Of a stretch of DNA of 29,335 nt, positions 24,424-29,335 are shown piece by piece. The position numbers and the translations under genes are program-made. The notes under the pieces are model-generated. The model was given only the letters and a program-made list of their open reading frames with translations. It did no database searches and was not told where the DNA came from. Location of the stretch: the NCBI GenBank assembly GCA_027577595.1, contig JANBRJ010000138.1, forward strand, positions 1 through 29,335. The letters are read 5' to 3'. The DNA is from Coemansia sp. RSA 487. Lineage: Eukaryota; Kickxellomycota; Kickxellomycetes; Kickxellales; Kickxellaceae. How positions within the stretch are numbered: position 1 is the first letter of the stretch; every line of letters starts with the position of its first letter.

Positions 24424-26571
24424 TCAGTGGTCAAGGAGACGCAGATCTCCAGAAACAACCTTGTCGTTAAGAATAGCTCCGCGAGGGATATCAATGTGTG
24501 CACCGTGGTTGGCCACAATAATAACTGTCCCCTGTAGAGCGACATCTGAGCTAAAGCACACATCGCCAGTAACTGTCAGGTGATCGAGTTCTAGGATTTG
24601 GGGCGGGTTTTTGAAACGGGACAGATAGTCGTTCACCTTTTTAAAGTGATCACCGAGCTTGACAACCGGCACAGTCTTGAAAGTACGTTTGGGGTTCATG
24701 CGCAGCTGGCCATTTTCCAAAAGATACAGATCAGAAGTGACAAGGAATAGATCAGAAGTCGATTTCACAGGCAAAAAGCGCGAACGAGGCACATTGACAC
24801 CATGTGCGCCAGAAAAGTGCTTGATGGCAGCACCGACAGCAGTCTCGAGCTGGATCACAGGAGTGCCATCGTTGGTTGTTTTGTGGTTGACAATCAGATC
24901 CAGGTCAAGCTTTTGTGATTGAACAATGCGCTTGATGGCCTTTATGTTGATCCAGATGTTGTTGGTGTTGAAGATCTTGAACTTTTTGACACGCTTAAAG
25001 TCATCGACATGAGCCTTGGGCACCTGTGCAATCTCGAGCAGGCGGACCTGGCCGTCATAATCAACGATTGTCCCGCCCTTGATATCGGCTTTAGTTTTGT
25101 CAGTAACTTCCATGACAAACTCGGCGCCAGTATCAGCCATGTGCTGCAGAATGGTTGGATCAACGGTAGCACCAAGGTTATCAACGTTCGAAACAAAGAC
25201 CCATTCCTTGCCGTCCTCAATGAGCTGGTCCAGTAGGCCAGAGTTGGCAAAGGACTCGTAGAGATCACCGTGACCTGGAGGATACCACAATCCGGGTTTG
25301 ATCTCTGGCGATTGCGCTACGGGCAGATTCGAATCGGACTTGAAGCGCGGGTAGCGACTCTGGTTAAAGGTAAAGATGCTTACATTGTGCGCGTTGTATT
25401 TCTGCACGATCTTGCGCGTGTCACTGTCGGTGTTGAACGAGTTCATAAGAATCAGCGGGACGTCGGCACCGGATATATGATTGAGATGCTCAACCTGCTG
25501 CACGGTCAGATCAAGGAATGTTTGCCCGTCGCGCACCTCAATTGCGCTCTTGGGACCAACGCACCCCATGGTAGTACCGAGGCCGCCGTTGAGCTTAAGT
25601 ACAGCGAGCTTGCTGAGAAGAGGTGCAACCCCACTAAGATCTTTCTGCTCAAGTTTGCTATAAGTGATGACGTCTTCGGGCTTGGGACCGCGTACTTTCT
25701 CCCAGTTCCTACAGGCGTTAATTCGATATAGAAAGGGATAAGCAAGAGTAAAAGCAGTGAGTACAAAATTATTGGACACCTTTCAAGCCAGACTACTGGA
25801 ATGAATTTTTTCACTAAAAGCTCAACCTTCCTAATCCAGATAGCTAACTGGTCTTCTCATCTTCCAATTGGTAGAAAAGGAGCGGCTACAAAGGCTGTTT
25901 TATTTATTATCTATCGCTATCATGCAATGCAAAGATAGGCAGATATAAAAAGCGTGTGGACAATCCATATCAGGGCATTATCCCATAGGATCGATAACGA
26001 TCATACAACCCTCTCTCAGGCAAAGAGAAGCATACAAGAGAAAGCCAAGTTGCGTAATATGGCTGGATGGTGAGGAATGCTGGACCTTGGTTACTGGATA
26101 TGGAATTCGGTCTGTATTATTTTTGTTTTGCGGATGAAGGAAGGGCAAAGTATAGATAGTCAAAACAACAACAACAGCAGCAGTAGAAATATGTACATAT
26201 TTCCAAGTGCGCAACAAAGCACAAATTAGCGCCGTGCCTTGTGTAACAAGCAGCGAGAGGCAAAACATTTGTCAAAGCGAAAAACGCCTTCTTAGTAATA
26301 ACAACTTTCCTCTGGAATAAACAAGGGGCATATAGGGTCCAAATACTTACAGTGGCTTGATGTGCTTCTTTTCGTGGAGATAGCGGGTAAAGAGGCGGTA
26401 AAAGTCGTCCATTTCCTTTGCGAACATTTCCTGTTCCGGTCCACTGGGCGCTTGCTTGACCATGCCATCGAGTTCAACACGCATGGCATGCTCCACACCT
26501 CCAGGGGCGCTAGACGAGCGCATATCCTGGGAATTGTGGCGAGTGAACGAGGCACGGCGGTCTTGTGGCAT
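24424..26571 (-). CDS. UGP1: UTP-glucose-1-phosphate uridylyltransferase
   Basis: Makes UDP-glucose from UTP and glucose-1-P for beta-glucan, glycogen, trehalose and glycosylation. Two coding exons, 26571-26351 and 25708-24424, give 501 residues (yeast Ugp1 499). The joint (CCACT|GTAAGT ... CCTGTAG|GAACTGG) yields [16 protein letters not shown], which aligns with yeast TTLEWDKIKSPNP. The nucleotide-binding loop is [16 protein letters not shown] (from 113). The substrate motif is [11 protein letters not shown], and the C-terminal left-handed beta-helix ends GDLRLLDH. The N-terminal tail contains RRASF (5-9), a basophilic-kinase-like site near where yeast Ugp1 is phosphorylated by PAS kinase; functional equivalence is inferred. 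The exon-1 frame continues upstream without an ATG that fits the family, so 26571 is chosen. Confidence 0.95.
25709..26350 (-). other. Long intron of UGP1
   Basis: 642 bp, GTAAGT donor and CCTGTAG acceptor, phase 2 (CT|G). It is three to six times longer than the other coding introns here. It contains an 18-bp perfect palindrome (26186-26203), a CAA/CAG microsatellite (about 26163-26182), and a same-strand hydrophobic open frame of 96 codons (26268-25978) that matches nothing I know and is probably chance. Confidence 0.92.
26186..26203. repeat. 18-bp perfect palindrome in the UGP1 intron
   Basis: GAAATATGTACATATTTC reads the same on both strands. About one such site is expected per 260 kb of random sequence. 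It sits next to a short CAA/CAG repeat. It could be a protein-binding site or an intron RNA hairpin. Confidence 0.5.
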
Positions 26572-26600
26572 TGTGATCCTTGGAAGGTAAGAGGCTGTTG

Positions 26601-26657
26601 CTGAAACAAAAAAAGGCACACGTTCGTGCAAGTGCAATAAGATGCTAGAGTGCTTAC
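26601..26657 (-). other. Probable 5'-UTR intron of UGP1
   Basis: Minus-strand GGAA|GTAAGC donor and poly-T plus TTTGTTTCAG acceptor, 57 bp, ending 29 nt before the ATG. It matches the 5'-UTR intron arrangement of the ISWI gene. It needs transcript evidence. Confidence 0.55.
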
Positions 26658-26774
26658 TTCCAGTAGAAAAGGAAGGTAGAAGAAGAAATATAGTGTGTGT
26701 GAATACCAAATAGAAGTAGGCTGAAAAATACAGAGGTAAGAAAGGAAGTCTCCAAAAGGAATAGGCAGACACTG

Positions 26775-26782
26775 CTTATATA
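26775..26782 (-). promoter_or_regulatory. TATA box of UGP1
   Basis: TATATAAG on the minus strand, about 205 bp before the ATG and 118 bp before the donor of the putative 5'-UTR intron. A start site about 30 bp downstream would give a first UTR exon of roughly 90 nt. The surrounding strand is CT-rich, as in many strong fungal promoters. Confidence 0.5.
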
Positions 26783-26783
26783 T

Positions 26784-27255
26784 GAAGACGGAAGAAAGTG
26801 AAAGTCGGGGATGTGGTGCACAGACAAAGAAAAGGGTTTCCATTCTCGGGCAGTCTCAGAAAAAAAAAACAAGATGAGGGGAAAAGCCATCACGCGCAAA
26901 AGTGGTTGGTGAGTGTGGATCAACCCAAAAAAAGGACAGACTTTGCTGTTATATCCCCCACATCGCGACAACAGTCTGATGCAATGAATTTCTCTAGCAA
27001 TAAACATACCTTTTAATTCCCCCAACCCAGCCTCTTTTGTTATCTGCTTCTGGCACGGGACAACAAACAACATACAGTGGAGGAGAAATGGCTCGTTTAC
27101 GTTTTTACGCAAGAACATCCCAGCTCAGGTACTTTATTGCATGTATCTGCAGCCTCGATTTCAATTACTTATCAACACGATGCCAGAGATAAAAGATCCT
27201 TAATTTTTCCAAAAAAAATAACGGTTCAAAGAAGAAATTCTGCCAACAACAACCC
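26784..27255. other. Intergenic region, UGP1 upstream / BUD23 downstream
   Basis: About 470 bp between the UGP1 TATA box and the BUD23 stop, both genes on the minus strand. Purine-rich on the plus strand. Open frames are low-complexity and not conserved-looking. Apart from probable upstream activating sequence and the BUD23 3' UTR, I see nothing in it. Confidence 0.45.
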
Positions 27256-28300
27256 TTAGAATTTTGGCCTGCGTTTTCGGCCAGTATACTTGGAGTCCAG
27301 CGGAACGCCTTCTTTGCCGCGCTTGCGAGAAAGCTCTTTCTTGCGCAAAATCCAGCTTGCAGTATCCTTGACCGACTTGCGGGCCTTTTTCCCACGTTTC
27401 TGGCTTTGAATTCTACATGGCAGACAATTTTGAAAAGCAGGGTTCTGCAAGAAAAGCGCAAATGCAAAAACACATCAGTGAGAACAATGAAAATATGGAT
27501 ATCGATGTGCACAGACAAGCATATATGCGATTTTACATTGCAGCCAGACAAACATCTTCACCTGCTGAAATAGTACATCTTAAAGCACCATTGCGCTTTA
27601 CTTACCTAGCATCGGTATATGTAACGCTGCTGTCCGCCTCTTCGCTTCCTAGACCCTTTGGCAGCTCCTGCTTCTGGCCTGGAGCCGCCTGCCCAGCAAA
27701 TAGACACAGATAGAACTTGCGTGCCTTCTTTGAATTTGGGTAATCCACAACAAGGCCGCCTGTGAACCCGCACTTCATCGCAATCCCCATTATCATTTCG
27801 ATCTGCAGGTCATTCTCTGGATAGAACTGGAAAATGGCACGCGCTCCCCGTTGGAGCGACATGAAAAGCGTAGAGAAAAACCTCTGTAGTCTGTACCGGG
27901 GCCGGTTTTCTGTTTTGTCTGCGTTGCATAGCCACTGGAGTACGGACACACTAATTGCTCCATCGAACGTTCCTGGCCGGAATCCCATACCCTGTCCAAT
28001 GTCCTGCAAAAAAAGATCACCCTCAACGTCTTTATCAGCTGCTATATCAAGCATCGACGATGCAATGTCCATTCCGGCCCATACATGCTCGTCCTCGTCC
28101 AGTATCTCTCCGCTTAGTCCGGATCCGCACCCAATGTCAAGCAAATAGTATGGTCCATCGTCGCCCAGACAAAGCAACTCAACTGCCCGCAATGTCATTT
28201 CAGCTTGAATTGCGGCGATACGTGAGTTACTTGTGTATTTTTTTGCTTCGGTATCATTGTAAAAGATCTCTGGAGGTGCAATATGCTCAGGTCGCGACAT
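27256..28300 (-). CDS. BUD23: 18S rRNA (guanine-N7) methyltransferase BUD23
   Basis: SAM-dependent methyltransferase that makes m7G in 18S rRNA (G1575 in yeast, G1639 in human) with Trm112 as partner during 40S assembly in the nucleus. Two exons, 28300-27606 and 27412-27256, give 283 residues (human 281). Residues 1-26 (MSRPEHIAPPEIFYNDTEAK...) match the family almost exactly. The SAM motif is DIGCGSG (55-61), and ISVSVLQWLCNAD follows at about 116-128. The phase-2 splice (GCTAG|GTAAGT ... CCATGTAG|AATTC) joins to the basic C-terminus KSVKD and WILRKKELSRKRGKEG, ending GRKRRPKF, which the family uses for nuclear and nucleolar localisation. Residues between the domains are variable. Start is the first ATG. 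Confidence 0.95.
27413..27605 (-). other. Intron of BUD23
   Basis: 193 bp, AG|GTAAGT donor, branch-like CACTGAT, TGTAG acceptor. A stronger-looking acceptor (TTTCTTGCAG) lies 32 nt upstream on the minus strand, but using it would shift the frame and lose the conserved C-terminus. Confidence 0.85.
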
Positions 28301-28400
28301 TTTCGATACTACTCTGAATGTACCCGTCCAAAGGTGACCTGTGCTATATTTCGTTACGCCTACTACTTGCCCTCTTTAAACCTGTTACAAAACGCAATTC

Positions 28401-28408
28401 CCTTTATA
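28401..28408 (-). promoter_or_regulatory. TATA box of BUD23
   Basis: The minus strand reads CATATAAAGG, with the TATAAAGG core 101 bp before the BUD23 ATG. The position and match make it the likely core promoter. Confidence 0.5.
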
Positions 28409-28427
28409 TGGTACACAGCTATTACTG

Positions 28428-28440
28428 GGTCAAAATGACC
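28428..28440. promoter_or_regulatory. Inverted repeat GGTCA-AAA-TGACC
   Basis: A 5-bp perfect inverted repeat with a 3-bp centre, 20 bp upstream of the BUD23 TATA box. The placement fits a dimeric factor site; the factor is unknown. Confidence 0.3.
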
Positions 28441-29335
28441 ATTTGAATTTATAAAGGCAGAAAAGAGGCCGCTGTATGTTAAAGCTAAAAAAGGTCAAAA
28501 AGAAAATACTTCACCAACCAAAAAACACTTGGCAATTGCTTCGTTAAATTTTTTTTGATATTCGTGATCAAAGAAAATTATATCACGGATTTTTGGCGAT
28601 GTATGCAAATCCTACCCATTTTCATCTCTCCATATCAATTGTCTTGCCATCACCAACTTACGGTCAAAAGGCAGATATCATCTATTGCAAATATTCTAGT
28701 ACCAGACCAGGATATATTTACTTTTCTTGTGGAAAGTTAAACAAGTTGGCAATGACAAAACAGGCATATTTAGCAAGGATAAGCAAACAAGGATGGCCAG
28801 ACCCTTTTCTTCCTGCACCTCAAGTAAAATGCCAATGTTTGGCTATTGTGGCATAGGGTTGGAAGTTTAAAATAATAACTTGTGAAAACGAAAATAAAGA
28901 GAAAATAAAGAAATGTTTCTGGAATTGATAGATACTGAGAGTATCACCTGCTGGCTCAGAAGTAGGCACATGTGTTGAACTGAAAACCCCTTGATACGCA
29001 GAAATAAAAGCAGGACAACTAGCATTCCAAAATCGTCTGATAGCAATGTGCAAATGAATGGCTAGAGATAGCCAAAAACCCATTGCACACATCGCGCTCG
29101 CTAAATCAACAGCAAAAGACTGACAATGGGCACATCTATTCAAAATTTCAACTGCCGAAATCAATAGATAATAACTTAAGCCGTCTTTCATTGGTAATTA
29201 TAATGACAACTGAGTATGTTGCTAGATACACAATTCTGAACATATAAAGCTACAAGTCATGCATCCACGCTTTTGCTTATTACATTGACAAAACCCATTG
29301 CTTGGCTTATTATCTCTGCATTTGTTGATTCCTCA
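28441..29335. other. AT-rich right-hand intergenic region, no secure gene
   Basis: About 900 bp. T/A-rich, with short frames only. It contains the possible membrane-protein exon noted separately (28820-29191). No RNA gene or repeat recognised. The next gene, if any, lies beyond the window or has exons continuing past it. Confidence 0.45.
28820..29191 (-). other. Possible exon or remnant of a membrane protein
   Basis: A 123-codon minus-strand frame whose first half looks protein-like: a Cys followed by a helix of about 30 residues (CQSFAVDLASAMCAMGFW then LSLAIHLHIAIRR). This resembles the third membrane helix and following basic turn of cAMP-receptor-like GPCRs. A GTGATA donor at 28947 would end the exon after the P-A-G codons, and CAG/TTG near 29150 could start it. 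The second half of the frame is AT-rich and looks non-coding. Codons are more AT-rich than in the sure genes. No neighbouring exon was found on either side, so this is a weak call; it could be a decayed gene or chance. Confidence 0.2.

Noticed and set aside
25978-26268. 96-codon hydrophobic frame within the UGP1 intron
   Set aside because: No recognisable family, AT-rich composition, and it lies inside a well-supported intron; probably chance.
26292-26843. Separate gene of 141-183 codons upstream of the uridylyltransferase body
   Set aside because: Its conserved part is exon 1 of UGP1; a precise GT-AG joint links it to exon 2 in frame.
27165-27551. 128-codon minus-strand frame overlapping the last BUD23 exon
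   Set aside because: It is the BUD23 C-terminal exon in another frame; only the frame giving WILRKKEL is conserved.
1-29335. Search by eye for tRNA, 5S rRNA, spliceosomal snRNA, CRISPR arrays, transposase or reverse-transcriptase domains
   Set aside because: None of the signature sequences or domains was found; negative by eye only, without tRNAscan or Rfam search.

Overview
The window is eukaryotic nuclear DNA and most probably fungal. The genes are compact. Most have no coding intron or one or two short ones (GTAAGT/GTATGT...TAG, 108-210 bp), and several intergenic gaps are only 170-300 bp. The gene set is a unicellular or mycelial housekeeping set: COQ6, SEC18, UGP1, BUD23, GlcNAc-6-P deacetylase and ISWI. 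The ISWI protein reads close to animal SNF2H, and the coronin is of the tandem two-propeller type. Together with a repetitive Ala/Pro-Gly-Tyr secreted protein, this suggests an early-diverging fungus. Kickxellomycotina (a Coemansia-like genome) is my best guess, but that placement is inference from memory and not a database result.

Layout, left to right. 1-34 (-): possible 5' tip of a gene leaving the window. 282-1808 (-): GlcNAc-6-phosphate deacetylase. 1809-3852: a 2-kb gap without a protein gene, containing a strongly base-paired 189-nt block (2370-2558) that ends in T6 and is the best candidate for a non-coding RNA or foldback element. 3853-6735 (-): tandem (coronin-7-type) coronin. 6736-7666: divergent promoter region. 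7667-12207 (+): Dbl-family RhoGEF of 1,470 residues with one intron. 12621-15695 (+): ISWI ATPase with a 5'-UTR intron. 15868-17379 (+): COQ6 flavin monooxygenase. 17553-18356 (+): small three-exon ankyrin protein. 18666-20108 (-): secreted repeat protein, tail-to-tail with the ankyrin gene. 21128-21559 (-): TXNDC17/TRP14-like thioredoxin-fold protein. 21857-24229 (+): SEC18/NSF, head-to-head with the previous gene. 24424-26571 (-): UGP1 UDP-glucose pyrophosphorylase in two exons with a 642-bp intron. 27256-28300 (-): BUD23 18S rRNA methyltransferase in two exons. 28301-29335: AT-rich, no secure gene, with one possible membrane-protein exon.

The genes do not form a pathway cluster. Loose themes are cell wall and amino sugar supply (UGP1 makes UDP-glucose for glucan, the deacetylase recycles GlcNAc from chitin, and the repeat protein is probably at the wall or outside), actin and polarity (coronin, RhoGEF), and general housekeeping (SEC18, BUD23, COQ6, ISWI).

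I recognise no transposon, provirus, CRISPR array, tRNA or rRNA. The least explained items are the structured block at 2370-2558, the Cys/His-rich secreted protein, the tandem coronin, the PH domain split by a long insert, and a shared GGAGGTTTG upstream motif.
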